Shown: positions 18,495-27,887 of the stretch, piece by piece
How the letters are laid out: each line of letters begins with the position of its first letter
How positions within the stretch are numbered: position 1 is the first letter of the stretch
NCBI RefSeq assembly: GCF_001707825.1
Contig: NZ_LYBM01000038.1
Location: 1 to 50,133 of the forward strand
Source of the DNA: Veronia pacifica
GTDB lineage: Bacteria; Pseudomonadota; Gammaproteobacteria; Enterobacterales; Vibrionaceae
DNA: 50,133 nt
Reading direction: 5' to 3'
The notes under the pieces: model-generated
Seen by the model: only the letters and a program-made list of their open reading frames with translations
What the model was told of the DNA's origin: nothing
Database searches by the model: none
Made by a program: the position numbers and the translations under genes

Positions 18495-18656
18495 ACGGAG
18501 AGGGGGGCTAAGAAGCGTTCAATAATGATGCAGTTGCCTCTCCGTTTGGTTTTAGCCGCAACACATCAAGGCTGTTTTCTTACAGTCTACGCTGCGAAAA
18601 ACGTCTCTTTGTTATTGAACATTTTTCCAATGAAGACCGAGAGTTAGCCTTGATGT
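18495..18656 (+). repeat. Three interleaved inverted repeats upstream of a hydrolase gene
   Basis: Repeat 1: ACGGAGAGG (18495-18503) with CCTCTCCGT (18537-18545). Repeat 2: GTTCAATAA (18517-18525) with TTATTGAAC (18612-18620). Repeat 3: ACATCAAGGCT (18563-18573) with AGCCTTGATGT (18646-18656), 11 bp perfect. The second begins in the loop of the first and the third begins inside the second, so the full set could only form as pseudoknots or as alternative states. It could be a structured leader of the gene at 18687, a small RNA, or partly chance. Confidence 0.45.
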
Positions 18657-18686
18657 TAGTGGTATGATTGCCATGAATAACCATAC

Positions 18687-19514
18687 ATGGATACCACAAT
18701 GAATACATTTGAAATTGAAGGTCAGAAGCTGGCTTATTTAGACAAGGGTGAGGGGCCGGTGTTGCTGTTTGGACACAGCTTTTTGTGGGATAGCCAAATG
18801 TGGGCCCCACAAATTGAGGTACTGAGCCAGTCTTATCGTTGTATCGTGCCTGAGCTGTGGGCACACGGCAAGTCTGATGCGGCTCCAGCTTCTATGACCT
18901 CCTTGGTTGACTATGCTCAGCATTTGTTGGCATTGATGGACCATCTCGACATTGAGCATTTCTCCATTGTTGGTCTGTCTGTTGGCGGTATGTGGGGGGC
19001 GGAGCTGGTGTCTCAGGCACCTCAGCGAGTCAAGTCTCTGGTACTGATGGACACATTTATTGGTCTGGAACCCGAAATTACCCATCAGAAATACTTCGGT
19101 ATGCTCGACACTATCAGTCAGCTGAAGGCTGTCCCTGCGCCGATTATTGATGCTGTCGTGCCATTGTTCTTTGCTGATAACGCTGAGAAAGACAACGCTG
19201 CTATTGTTGCATCTCTCAAGCAGTACCTTGGAAGCTTGACCGGTGAGTCTGCAGTCGAGGTTGCCCGGGTGGGACGTATGGTCTTTGGCCGCCGCGATCT
19301 GATTGAAGAAGCGGAGAAATTCGCCCTGCCAACCTTAATTGCAGTAGGCCGTGAGGATAAGCCGCGCCCGGTATTTGAATCCTATTTAATGAATGATTGT
19401 ATTACTGGCAGTGAATTGGTTGAGATCCCCAATGCGGGTCATATCAGCTCGCTGGAGCAGCCTGAGTTTGTCAATGACATGCTGCTGCGTTTCCTAAGTA
19501 AGGTTTACGCATAA
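18687..19514 (+). CDS. Alpha/beta-fold hydrolase
   Basis: 275 aa. A classic alpha/beta hydrolase: oxyanion region LLFGHSFLWDSQMW, nucleophile elbow GLSVGGMWG (Ser in GxSxG), acid near VGREDKPRP and catalytic His in IPNAGHISSLEQPEF. Relatives include esterases and 3-oxoadipate enol-lactonase-like enzymes; the substrate cannot be told. Two in-frame starts, 18687 and 18699, are possible; GGAT before the second makes it a good alternative. Single gene followed by a strong terminator. Confidence 0.85.
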   Translation: MDTTMNTFEIEGQKLAYLDKGEGPVLLFGHSFLWDSQMWAPQIEVLSQSYRCIVPELWAHGKSDAAPASMTSLVDYAQHLLALMDHLDIEHFSIVGLSVGGMWGAELVSQAPQRVKSLVLMDTFIGLEPEITHQKYFGMLDTISQLKAVPAPIIDAVVPLFFADNAEKDNAAIVASLKQYLGSLTGESAVEVARVGRMVFGRRDLIEEAEKFALPTLIAVGREDKPRPVFESYLMNDCITGSELVEIPNAGHISSLEQPEFVNDMLLRFLSKVYA

Positions 19515-19527
19515 TAGTTTGCGGAAT

Positions 19528-19558
19528 AAAAAACTCGGCGCAGCGCCGAGTTTTTTTG
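19528..19558 (+). terminator. Rho-independent terminator
   Basis: AACTCGGCG pairs with CGCCGAGTT around a CAG loop (19532-19552), with seven T after it and an A-run before it. It can serve the hydrolase gene on the plus strand and the leftward pentapeptide gene. Confidence 0.92.
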
Positions 19559-19625
19559 GTTCAAACGTTCAGACATTTTGCCGATAAAACGTAACTAGGC
19601 TCGCTAATATTGCCGAATGAGAGAG

Positions 19626-20224
19626 TCAGTCCACCAGCTCAATATCAAGGCTATTAAGTAAGTTCAATGCCTCGTAGCGTGAAAACGTCGCCCCTTTTAT
19701 TTGATTTTCTAAAATGTCGATAGCGTATGCGGTTGAATCGGTGAAGTCCACGTCCTGCAAGTTAGTACGCATAAATAAGCTATACGAGAAGTCACTGGCG
19801 ACCATTTTTGAACGGACAAAATTCCCTTCTCTGAAGTCCACATCGTGTAATTTACACTCGTCTATTGCTAACTCATTTAGCGTCAAGCCAAAAAACGAGC
19901 TGTCATTTAAAATACAGCGCTCAAAAGTCAATTCAAAATCAAGGTGGTAGACCGGCCATGTTGCTTTGGTCCAGTCTACGCCGACGAGTTTGGTATCCAG
20001 AAACCGGATGCCAAATAGTTTTGATGCTGAGAGATCGGTAAGGCTTAAATTACACCGTTCGAATACACAGTTGGTAAATTTACAACGTTGAAAAATAGCC
20101 GATGAGAAATCACAGTCTGTAAAATGGCACTCTTCAAATTCGACATCAACAAACTCCTCGTAAGAGGAACTGAGTTTATGGAAGAGTGATCGACATAGCT
20201 TTCGTTATTATTGATCTCTGACAT
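19626..20224 (-). pseudogene. Pentapeptide-repeat protein, frameshifted near its N-terminus
   Basis: From about 20190 down to 19626 one reverse frame encodes a full run of A(D/N)LXX-like pentapeptides (VEFEECHFTDCDFSSAIF, then KLHDVDFREGNFV) ending ELVD, a right-handed beta-helix protein. This frame has no start codon at its beginning: it is preceded by TAA TAA. A good ATG exists at 20224 in another frame (MSEINNNESYVD) and fits as the missing N-terminus. One base lost between ~20180 and 20200 would explain the break; repaired, the protein is ~199 aa. Translation could restart only at TTG 19931, giving 101 residues. Function of intact relatives is unknown. Confidence 0.78.
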
Positions 20225-20317
20225 TACTACCTCTGGTTAGCCCAACACTGACATGCTTTATCGTGAGGTAATTCTGTATCGGATACAACGAAAATTCAGC
20301 GAGTCAGATACGCTAAT

Positions 20318-20758
20318 TTATTTACTGGTAACATATTTGAGCAGTTCCACCACCTGTTCTGGCGTCTCGGCCCAGGCCATTGCTGCACCATCAACCTCTT
20401 TGAGTGGATGGATCAGAGAGTCATCGTGCAGTGTAATAAACGGCTTACCAAGCGCAGCCAGCATGCCAGCGTCAAATGCGGCATTCCATTGACGATATTT
20501 ATCGCCAAAACGCACAACGCCGATATCGCATTGTTTGATCAGCGTCGAGGTGCGAATGGCATTAACTTTTGACGATTGATGATCGCGCCAGAAACCCGAT
20601 TCGTTCTCTCTTAACACATCACCAGCTGCATCACTTGCATCATGATCAGTGTTTGCCGAGTGGAACACGATACTGAGTCCCTGTTGCTCAGCACCATCGA
20701 TGATGCGCTGACGCCAATCGGTATGAATTTCTCCGCTGAGGTACACATTCCATATCAT
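20318..20758 (-). CDS. YtoQ-family protein
   Basis: 146 aa, the usual family length. Recognisable features are the start WNVYLSGEIHTDWR and FGDKYRQWNAAFDAG, plus FITLHDDSLIHPLKEVD in the C-terminal half. The fold resembles nucleoside 2-deoxyribosyltransferase-like proteins, but the function is not established. AAGGAAG precedes the ATG. Single gene. Confidence 0.85.
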   Translation of the reverse strand: MIWNVYLSGEIHTDWRQRIIDGAEQQGLSIVFHSANTDHDASDAAGDVLRENESGFWRDHQSSKVNAIRTSTLIKQCDIGVVRFGDKYRQWNAAFDAGMLAALGKPFITLHDDSLIHPLKEVDGAAMAWAETPEQVVELLKYVTSK

Positions 20759-20973
20759 TTCTTGCTTCCTTTTCGTGTTATCTATTTATGAGTTATTGAG
20801 CTGACGATGGCAGAGCAGTCGCTGTCCACCCTCTTAAAACCCCTGATGCATAAATTGTACACAATAATAAAAAGCATTGCACACAGAGTTTTACCAAAAT
20901 AATTCAGCATATTAATGGGTATTCAGACTGCTAAGAATATGTCGGATTCTTCTGGTCTGAGATATCCGGCTGT

Positions 20974-21486
20974 CTACTCCTGGTCAACGTAGATCAGAGC
21001 GTCGGTATCGAAGCCCCGTGATTTGGCCTCGGCAACGAATTTATCAAGGATATCTTGGGAAACTTGTGGTGTTCGGGATAACAACCAGAGGTAGTCAGTG
21101 TCAGGGCCGGAAATAAAAGCATACTGATAGTTTTCTTCCAGTTCAAAGATGACGTAAGAACCGTAGAAGGGGCCGAAAAATGACACTTTCAGGTAACCTT
21201 CTGACTTCGTTTTTACAAAATAGGCTTTGCCTTCAGCCTCTTGCCATTCATTGTCCTTGTTTGAAAAGCCTCGGTTTATGACTTTGACACCGCCATCAGG
21301 TCTGACACTGTATGTGGCAGTGACCTGATTTAGCCCTCGCTCAAAGGAGTGGTCTAAACGGGCAATTTCAAACCACTTGCCAAGGTATCGGTCAAGTTCA
21401 AAATTATCAATGGGAGAGACTTGCTCAGGCATCCCCAAGCAACCGCTTAATAGAGAAGCGCTGATGAATGTGAGGAATTTTTTCAC
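20974..21486 (-). CDS. blc: Outer-membrane lipocalin Blc
   Basis: 170 aa. Starts at GTG 21486 with AAAGGAGA upstream. The lipoprotein signal ends at LLSGC (lipidated Cys 16). The lipocalin first motif is LDRYLGKWFEIARLDHSFERG, followed by the VTATYSVRPDGGVKV strand and the closing FISGPDTDYLWLLSRTP strand of the Blc family. It binds lysophospholipid or fatty acid at the outer membrane and is stress-associated in relatives. Monocistronic. Confidence 0.93.
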   Translation of the reverse strand: MKKFLTFISASLLSGCLGMPEQVSPIDNFELDRYLGKWFEIARLDHSFERGLNQVTATYSVRPDGGVKVINRGFSNKDNEWQEAEGKAYFVKTKSEGYLKVSFFGPFYGSYVIFELEENYQYAFISGPDTDYLWLLSRTPQVSQDILDKFVAEAKSRGFDTDALIYVDQE

Positions 21487-21639
21487 TGAAATCTCCTTTC
21501 CATGTTTTTATTAACGGCTCAAGTTTCTCATAGAATGTGTTTGTTACATATCACTAAAAACACCTTTATATTGTTCTTTTCCGCTAATAAATAAAGCGCT
21601 AACGTTGCAATATGCTGACATTTTGGTATCGAGGCTATA

Positions 21640-22332
21640 TTACTGGCTAAACCAGCTATTTATTTGTTCAGCAAGCTCCCGCGGCTTTTCCAGCGGCAAC
21701 ATATGACCTGACCCAGAAGTTCGGATAACGGAAACCATTGGATTCTTGCTGAACTGATTGAATCCAGTTGCCATAAGCAGGGGATCGTTTTCACTAATGT
21801 AAAAATGGGTAGGGAAGTTGAATGATTGTATGGCTTCCGTTAGATCCTCGCGCTCTGATGTTAGTTGATACTGGCTGACGAAGGTCTCAGATCCTAATTC
21901 TTTGTCCATAGAAAGAATGATCTCAATATTGCTATCACTTACGTTTCTTTGATCCAGTAGTGACGCTGCTTTTCTTTGGCTGATGCCGTGATAACCGTTA
22001 CCTTTCACCCAATGTAGAATCTGTTTACGCTGCACTTGTTCCTCATGGGGCAGACCTGCGGGATTGTTAGATATGACAAAAAGCTTGCTTACTCTCTCCG
22101 GGTAACGCGCTGCAAAAGAACATGCAATGTAACCACCAAGAGAGAAGCCAATCAGACAGGACCTTCCATCGTCCATCATGTCTTCATATTCATCAGCTAT
22201 TTGAGCGAAGGTTTTGTTCGAGGGAATATCAAGAAATACAGGCTCAATGGTGGGATTGAGAAAAGGGGCAAGCTTTTCCCACAGCCTTTTGTTACACATG
22301 GTGCCAGGTATAAAATACAGCCGTTTGTTCAC
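21640..22332 (-). CDS. Alpha/beta-fold hydrolase
   Basis: 230 aa from GTG 22332, which has GAGGA at good spacing; the frame extends to a TTG at 22383 without a ribosome binding site. Short N-terminus RLYFIPGTMCNKRLW with the oxyanion strand, nucleophile elbow IGFSLGGYIA, acid region YISENDPLLM and His in SGSGHMLPLEKP. The size and lid (SQRKAASLLDQRN) resemble small carboxylesterase or BioH-like hydrolases. No signal peptide, so cytoplasmic. Substrate unknown. Confidence 0.82.
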   Translation of the reverse strand: MNKRLYFIPGTMCNKRLWEKLAPFLNPTIEPVFLDIPSNKTFAQIADEYEDMMDDGRSCLIGFSLGGYIACSFAARYPERVSKLFVISNNPAGLPHEEQVQRKQILHWVKGNGYHGISQRKAASLLDQRNVSDSNIEIILSMDKELGSETFVSQYQLTSEREDLTEAIQSFNFPTHFYISENDPLLMATGFNQFSKNPMVSVIRTSGSGHMLPLEKPRELAEQINSWFSQ

Positions 22333-22447
22333 ATTCACTTCCTCAATCAATCCACTGACTGTTGCCCGATAACAATATCTCAAACGTGTTTGATGGGTGA
22401 TCTGAATTTGGATAATTCAGGATCTTACAGGCCATATTGTGGCCTTA

Positions 22448-23323
22448 TCAACGTTTACCATTAAGGTCATATTGGGACAGAAACTGCCAAAGCTGCTCAC
22501 TTGTGTTTAGACCATCGGTACCTTGGGTAAACCAGATATGTTCGCCCCCTACGACCTTGTAATGCTCAACCGCTATCCCACTGTTGTTATTGATATATTG
22601 TGAGTATTCGACATTGGCATTTTGTCGGGTATTAGTCGGGGTTGTTTCTGTACCGTTAAACTGGATCCAGTGATTAAGGACTGTCTCAACGGAGTTCCAA
22701 TCTTCGTCTCCCTCATAGGGGATAACACTGTCTTCCGTGCCATGAAAAATGATCACGGGTATTGGACGCAATGGATTACAGTCTCCATCGAGCATGGTGC
22801 CTGACACAGAACCAATAGCCGCGATCTTATCACTTAGTTGACAAGCGAGCGCATAACTGAACATACCGCCATTTGAGTATCCGACTGCGTATATTCTTTC
22901 AGCATCTATGGTGTAACTTTCTGAGAGTTGCTCAATCAGCGCGCGGGTGAAACCAAGGTCGTCGGCACTACTTTTATTATCGGGACCTGGCAGGCTTGCA
23001 TTCCAATGACTCACTCCGTTCAGCAAGCTGCCCTGCGGATATACCAGAAGAAACGGTGCAGATTGAGCTTCTGGCCTCATGTCTGCTTCGACTATGTATT
23101 CCTGAGCTTTTCCACCATAACCGTGAAAATTTAACACCACGGGCAGGGCGGTTTCACCGTCATAGTTGTCGGGCAAAATGACAGCATACTCTCGGTTAAC
23201 ACCATCATGGGTCAAGACGAATTTCTCACTGCCAGACGCGACCTGTTTACTATTGCCTCCACCTCCACAGCCAGTGATTAAAGCGAATGCGAAGAGAACA
23301 ACAAAATATACCTTTTTATACAT
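22448..23323 (-). CDS. PHB-depolymerase/feruloyl-esterase-like lipoprotein
   Basis: 291 aa. Lipoprotein signal ALITGC with lipidated Cys 19 and a Gly linker (GGGG). The rest is a secreted esterase of the LpqC/poly(3-hydroxybutyrate) depolymerase family: VVLNFHGYGG (oxyanion hole), VGYSNGGMFSYA (nucleophile Ser), IIFHGTEDSVIPY (acid) and GGEHIWF (His). It probably acts outside the cytoplasm on esterified polymers or plant/algal esters; substrate is inference. AAAAGGAA precedes the ATG. About 115 bp separate it from the next leftward gene, possibly one transcript. Confidence 0.85.
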   Translation of the reverse strand: MYKKVYFVVLFAFALITGCGGGGNSKQVASGSEKFVLTHDGVNREYAVILPDNYDGETALPVVLNFHGYGGKAQEYIVEADMRPEAQSAPFLLVYPQGSLLNGVSHWNASLPGPDNKSSADDLGFTRALIEQLSESYTIDAERIYAVGYSNGGMFSYALACQLSDKIAAIGSVSGTMLDGDCNPLRPIPVIIFHGTEDSVIPYEGDEDWNSVETVLNHWIQFNGTETTPTNTRQNANVEYSQYINNNSGIAVEHYKVVGGEHIWFTQGTDGLNTSEQLWQFLSQYDLNGKR

Positions 23324-23504
23324 GATGATTCCTTTTCATTGACGATGAGGGGTGTCGGCGTCTGCCAGTATAACCACTGTCTTGACTTGAATATTTGAAT
23401 CACGACGAGGAAATTGTCAGCTTTCAGCATAGCTGTCTCAAGCCAATGTATATTGGCTCATCACGCAGATAACAGAGCGCTATATTCACTGGGAGGGTAA
23501 TGAT

Positions 23505-24062
23505 TTGCAGCATGTCAGAGTGTTAGCGGAAGACACTGTCTATCAGATTCGACAACTGGTTGAGACAGACAGTGCTAGTCTCTATCGTCACTACAAATCT
23601 TGTCAGTCATCGGCAACGTTCGTGAGTTCGCCGTACCATCAACACGAGAGTGAAACGCTGATGGCGATTCAGCGCTGGCAGCAAAGTTATCAGGTATCCT
23701 CACCCAATGTACTGACTTACGGTATCGCGTTTGCCGATAGCGATGAAGTGGTGGGTTTGTTGGTGCTGGTATTCACAGATAAGCATGCAGAGATACACAT
23801 CGGTCTTTCTGTCGCCCAATCGGGAAAAGGCTTGGCGACAAACGTTTGTTTGGATGGACTGAAGTATCTGAAACGATGTGGCTTTGATGAAGTAAGGACA
23901 GCTCCCCATTGTGAACACTATGCCAGTATTCGGGTTCTGGAGAAGTGTGGTTTTGAAAATAGGGGACTCCTCAAAAATTATGCGTCTTTTCCGCGACTTG
24001 GTAAGGGCATGTTTGACTGTGCAGATATGCGTATCAGTCTGTCTAAGCAGTCTTTTCTGTGA
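23505..24062 (+). CDS. GNAT-family N-acetyltransferase, RimJ/RimL type
   Basis: 185 aa starting at TTG 23505, preceded by GGGAGG at 8 nt; no in-frame ATG offers a better start. The acyl-CoA loop (VAQSGKGLATNVCLDGL) and the conserved VRTAPHCEHYASIRVLEKCG segment match the ribosomal-protein/aminoglycoside-type GNAT branch. Target unknown. The next frame, a broken VOC gene, begins 13 bp later. Confidence 0.82.
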   Translation: MQHVRVLAEDTVYQIRQLVETDSASLYRHYKSCQSSATFVSSPYHQHESETLMAIQRWQQSYQVSSPNVLTYGIAFADSDEVVGLLVLVFTDKHAEIHIGLSVAQSGKGLATNVCLDGLKYLKRCGFDEVRTAPHCEHYASIRVLEKCGFENRGLLKNYASFPRLGKGMFDCADMRISLSKQSFL

Positions 24063-24075
24063 AGGGTAGAGATAA

Positions 24076-24474
24076 ATGACAAAAGGAACCCTGAGCCATA
24101 TCGAAATCAATGTATCTAATTTAAGTCAGTCCAGAGCATTCTGAGGATGGCTGCTCAATGAGCTCGGCTATGACGAGTATCAGGACTGGGATAAAGGCTT
24201 TAGTTGGCGTCTGGAAAATACCTATCTGGTGTTTGTTCAAACGGAGGAAAAACATCTTAAACCGTCTTATCATCGCTCACGGACCGGGCTCAACCACCTG
24301 GCATTCAATCTTCCCAGCCGTGACGAAGTTGATATTCTCACCGCTAAATTAACGAAGCGGGGTGTTCGCGTGTTATACCAAGATAGACATCCTCACGCGG
24401 GTGGTGCTGCTCATTATGCTGTCTATTTTGAAGACCCGGACAGGCTAAAAGTGGAATGTGTTGCCATTACTTGA
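24076..24474 (+). pseudogene. VOC/glyoxalase-family gene with in-frame TGA
   Basis: A 132-codon frame opens at ATG 24076 and closes at 24474, but codon 23 is TGA (24142-24144). Both sides read as one VOC protein: SHIEINVSNLSQSRAF before the stop, then GWLLNELGYDEYQDWD, the GLNHLAFNLPSRDEVD metal-ligand strand and AHYAVYFEDPDRLKVE at the end. Relatives, as I recall them, carry Trp at this point, so TGG to TGA is the simplest change. Either a nonsense-mutated pseudogene, a readthrough case or an error. The next in-frame possible start is GTG 24229, which would lose the first third. Confidence 0.82.
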
Positions 24475-24507
24475 AGTACAGGTTTGTTTGAGCCGCACAG
24501 CGAGCAC

Positions 24508-24540
24508 AAAAAAGGCGAACCAAGAGGCTCGCCTTTTTTT
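24508..24540. terminator. Bidirectional rho-independent terminator
   Basis: GGCGAACC pairs with GGCTCGCC (one mismatch) around AAGA, with A-run before and seven T after. It separates the convergent VOC and gcvP genes and can end both transcripts. Confidence 0.9.
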
Positions 24541-24570
24541 CAGCCTTAACAGCTGGTTACCATATTATCA

Positions 24571-27438
24571 TTACTCTTCGATGTAGCTCTCGATTGAAGG
24601 GCAAGAACAGATAAGGTTACGGTCACCATAAACATTATCGACACGGTTTACTGTCGGCCAGTATTTAGAGGCTTTGGAGTGAGTGCTCGGGAAACAGGCT
24701 ACTTCACGGCTGTAAGCGCGCTCCCAGTTCTCAGCCATCAAATCAGCCTGAGTGTGCGGTGCATTTACCAGAGGGTTGTCCTCTAATGTCCATGCACCAG
24801 ACTGAACCTGAGCCACTTCCTGACGGATAGCGATCATCGCATCACAGAAACGATCCAGTTCGTCTTTGTCCTCACTCTCAGTTGGCTCAATCATCAGAGT
24901 CCCTGCGACCGGGAAAGACATGGTCGGCGCATGGAAACCGTAATCCATCAAACGCTTAGCGATGTCTTCTTCACTGATACCGGACGCCTCTTTGATTGGA
25001 CGAATGTCAATAATACACTCGTGCGCAATACGACCATGAGTACCGCGATACAGTACTTCATAATGGGGACGCAGACGCTCCATCACGTAGTTGGCGTTCA
25101 GAATCGCCAGCTCAGTCGCCTCGGTCAGGCCCTGCTCACCTGTCATGGCGATGTAAGCCCATGAGATAGGTAGGATAGACGCACTGCCGATTGGCGCAGC
25201 AGAGACGGCATAATCACTGCCTTGCTCAACGTGACCCGGCAAGAAAGGCGCAAGGTGAGATTTCACACCGATTGGACCCATGCCCGGGCCACCGCCACCG
25301 TGAGGAATACAGAAAGTTTTATGCAGGTTGAGGTGTGAGACATCTGAACCGATAAAGCCCGGCGTTGTCAGACCAACCTGTGCGTTCATGTTCGCACCGT
25401 CAAGATAAACCTGACCGCCTGCTTCATGAACCAATTCACAAACTTCTTGTACTGCTTCTTCGTAAACGCCGTGCGTTGACGGGTAGGTGATCATGATACA
25501 AGACAGGTTTTCGCGGTGTTTTTCAATCTTCGCCTTAAGATCTTCAACATCGACGTTACCGTCATCATCACAACCAACCACGACCACTTTCATTGAAACC
25601 ATAGCGGCCGATGCAGGGTTGGTACCGTGTGCAGAACTCGGGATCAGACAGACGTTTCTGTGGTCATCACCACGACTCTGATGGTAACGCTGAATTGCAA
25701 TCAGACCCGCGTATTCGCCCTGTGCACCAGAGTTTGGCTGCATAGACATAGCGTCATAACCAGTGATCTCACATAGCATCTTGCTCAGTGAGTCTGCCAG
25801 TTCAGCGTAACCCAGAGACTGGTCAGCCGGCACAAATGGGTGCAGGGCACCAAATTCAGGCCAGGTAACCGGGATCATCTCGGCGGCAGCATTCAGCTTC
25901 ATGGTGCAGCTGCCAAGCGGGATCATGCCATGAGTCAGCGAGAAATCTTTATTTTCAAGCTTTTTCATGTAACGCATCATGCGTGTTTCGCTGTGATACG
26001 TGTTAAACACAGGGTGAGTCAGATAGTCACTGGTACGACGACAATTCTCTGGAACAGCACCAAATTCATCAGCTTCTACAGCCGCAGAAAACTGTGCTGC
26101 GTTACCCTCACCGGTCAGTGCTGTCAGCAACGCATTCACTTCTTCAAGGCTGGATGTCTCATCAAAGCTCACGCCGAGTTGACCGTCCAGCTTACGCAAG
26201 TTGAAACCTGCATTCTGAGCAGCTTGATACAAAGCATCGGTGTTATCACCGCTTTCTAGCGTGACAGTATCGAAGAAATGCGGGTGCGCAAGCGTTAAAC
26301 CAGACTGTTTCACGCCAGCAGCAAATAAGGCTGCGAGATGATGAACACGGCGACCGATCTTACGCAGGCCATCTGGGCCATGGTAAACCGCATAGAAAGA
26401 TGCCATGTTTGCCAGCAGTGCCTGAGCGGTACAAATATTGGAAGTCGCTTTTTCACGGCGAATATGTTGCTCACGGGTTTGCATTGCCATCCGTAGCGCT
26501 TGTTTGCCGTTTGAATCAACTGATACGCCAATCACACGGCCTGGCATGGTGCGTTTCAGCTTATCACGGGTCGCCATAAAGGCGGCGTGTGGACCACCAA
26601 AGCCCATTGGTACACCGAAACGTTGTGCAGAACCAATGACTACGTCGGCACCCATTTCACCAGGAGCTTTGAGCACAGTTAGCGCCAGCAGGTCGGATGC
26701 GACAGCAACCAGTGTTTTGTTCGCCTGAGCCGCAGCGATAACATCTGTCAGATCTTTTACTTCACCCGTGGTACCCGGGTATTGTAGAAGTGCACCGAAT
26801 ACATCGTGCTCTGGCAGCGTTTCAGTGGCTGCAACAACAATGTCGAACCCGAAGAATTCAGCACGGGTTTTCACAACATCCAGAGTCTGCGGATGTACAT
26901 CGTCTGATACGAAGTACGTGTTGCTCTTACTCTTACCGCCACGCTTACACAGCGTCATGGCCTCTGCAGCCGCAGTAGCCTCATCCAGCAGGGAGGCATT
27001 CGCCAGGTCCATGCCTGTCAAGTCCATCACCATTTGCTGGAAGTTGAGCAGGGATTCCAGACGGCCCTGAGATATCTCGGGCTGATATGGGGTATAGGCC
27101 GTATACCAACCCGGATTTTCCAACACATTACGCAAAATAACGTTTGGTGTGAACGTGTTGTAGTAACCCTGACCAATGAGGCTACGCTTAATAACGTTTT
27201 TTGACGCGATTTCTTTCAGACGCGCCAGCATGTTGTGCTCGCTCAGCGCCGCATCGAGCTTCATTGGCTCTGGCAGACGAATGCCCGCAGGGATCGTCTC
27301 TTCTATCAGATGCTCAAGGCTGGTGGCATTAACCGCTTTGAGCATATCTGCTTGTTCTTGCTGCTTGGGACCGTTGTGGCGAGCAACAAACTCGCCATCA
27401 GTTCCCAGACTGTCAAGTAAACGTGTATCTGTCATCAT
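24571..27438 (-). CDS. gcvP: Glycine dehydrogenase (decarboxylating), P protein
   Basis: 955 aa, full length for the single-chain P protein (E. coli 957). The PLP lysine is Lys707 in [20 protein letters not shown], the family signature. The two halves are the homologous alpha- and beta-like domains. It decarboxylates glycine and passes the aminomethyl group to the lipoyl arm of GcvH. It lies 12 bp after gcvH and is last in the leftward sdaA-glyA-gcvH-gcvP operon. The start has AGGAACTC before two consecutive ATGs. Confidence 0.98.
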   Translation of the reverse strand: MMTDTRLLDSLGTDGEFVARHNGPKQQEQADMLKAVNATSLEHLIEETIPAGIRLPEPMKLDAALSEHNMLARLKEIASKNVIKRSLIGQGYYNTFTPNVILRNVLENPGWYTAYTPYQPEISQGRLESLLNFQQMVMDLTGMDLANASLLDEATAAAEAMTLCKRGGKSKSNTYFVSDDVHPQTLDVVKTRAEFFGFDIVVAATETLPEHDVFGALLQYPGTTGEVKDLTDVIAAAQANKTLVAVASDLLALTVLKAPGEMGADVVIGSAQRFGVPMGFGGPHAAFMATRDKLKRTMPGRVIGVSVDSNGKQALRMAMQTREQHIRREKATSNICTAQALLANMASFYAVYHGPDGLRKIGRRVHHLAALFAAGVKQSGLTLAHPHFFDTVTLESGDNTDALYQAAQNAGFNLRKLDGQLGVSFDETSSLEEVNALLTALTGEGNAAQFSAAVEADEFGAVPENCRRTSDYLTHPVFNTYHSETRMMRYMKKLENKDFSLTHGMIPLGSCTMKLNAAAEMIPVTWPEFGALHPFVPADQSLGYAELADSLSKMLCEITGYDAMSMQPNSGAQGEYAGLIAIQRYHQSRGDDHRNVCLIPSSAHGTNPASAAMVSMKVVVVGCDDDGNVDVEDLKAKIEKHRENLSCIMITYPSTHGVYEEAVQEVCELVHEAGGQVYLDGANMNAQVGLTTPGFIGSDVSHLNLHKTFCIPHGGGGPGMGPIGVKSHLAPFLPGHVEQGSDYAVSAAPIGSASILPISWAYIAMTGEQGLTEATELAILNANYVMERLRPHYEVLYRGTHGRIAHECIIDIRPIKEASGISEEDIAKRLMDYGFHAPTMSFPVAGTLMIEPTESEDKDELDRFCDAMIAIRQEVAQVQSGAWTLEDNPLVNAPHTQADLMAENWERAYSREVACFPSTHSKASKYWPTVNRVDNVYGDRNLICSCPSIESYIEE

Positions 27439-27450
27439 TGAGTTCCTGAT

Positions 27451-27828
27451 TTATTCTTCAATGGAAGCTAGGTATTCCTCTGCTGAGCTCAGGTGATCTA
27501 GGTTGTGATCGTCTGCCAGCTTAATTTTTGCAAGCCAGCCACCTTCATACGGGGCTTCATTTACCAGCTCAGGGCTGTCTTCCAGCTCTTCGTTTACTTC
27601 AACGATCTCACCGTTAACGGGGCCGTAAATATCGGATGCGGCTTTAACAGACTCAACCAGTGAAAAGCTCTCACCTGTTTCAACTTCAGCACCTACTTCT
27701 GGTAGGTCAACGAATACTACATCGCCCAGCAACTGCTGAGCATGATCTGAAATACCGACGGTAACAGTGCCGTCGCCATTGTCTTTTACCCACTCATGCG
27801 AAGCAGTAAACTTAAGTGTTGCATCCAT
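27451..27828 (-). CDS. gcvH: Glycine cleavage system H protein
   Basis: 125 aa. The lipoylated lysine is Lys62 in [20 protein letters not shown], the invariant H-protein motif. It shuttles the aminomethyl group between GcvP, GcvT and dihydrolipoamide dehydrogenase (not in this window). GGAGATA precedes the ATG. It sits between glyA and gcvP in the same operon. Confidence 0.98.
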   Translation of the reverse strand: MDATLKFTASHEWVKDNGDGTVTVGISDHAQQLLGDVVFVDLPEVGAEVETGESFSLVESVKAASDIYGPVNGEIVEVNEELEDSPELVNEAPYEGGWLAKIKLADDHNLDHLSSAEEYLASIEE

Positions 27829-27860
27829 TTGAATATCTCCATAAATATGTAAAAGTTATT

Positions 27861-27878
27861 GCCCGGTTCTCTCCGGGC
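27861..27878 (-). terminator. Intercistronic hairpin between glyA and gcvH
   Basis: GCCCGG pairs with CCGGGC around a 6-nt loop, 10 nt after the glyA stop. No T-run follows, so it probably shapes relative expression or mRNA stability rather than ending the transcript. Confidence 0.45.
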
Positions 27879-27887
27879 TAATTGTTA

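Noticed and set aside
18393-18686. Integron attC site
   Set aside because: The inverted repeats do not carry the GTTRRRY/RYYYAAC ends, and no integrase or cassette array is present.
24142-24144. Selenocysteine codon
   Set aside because: The position appears to be Trp in relatives and no insertion-element-like hairpin is evident right after the TGA.
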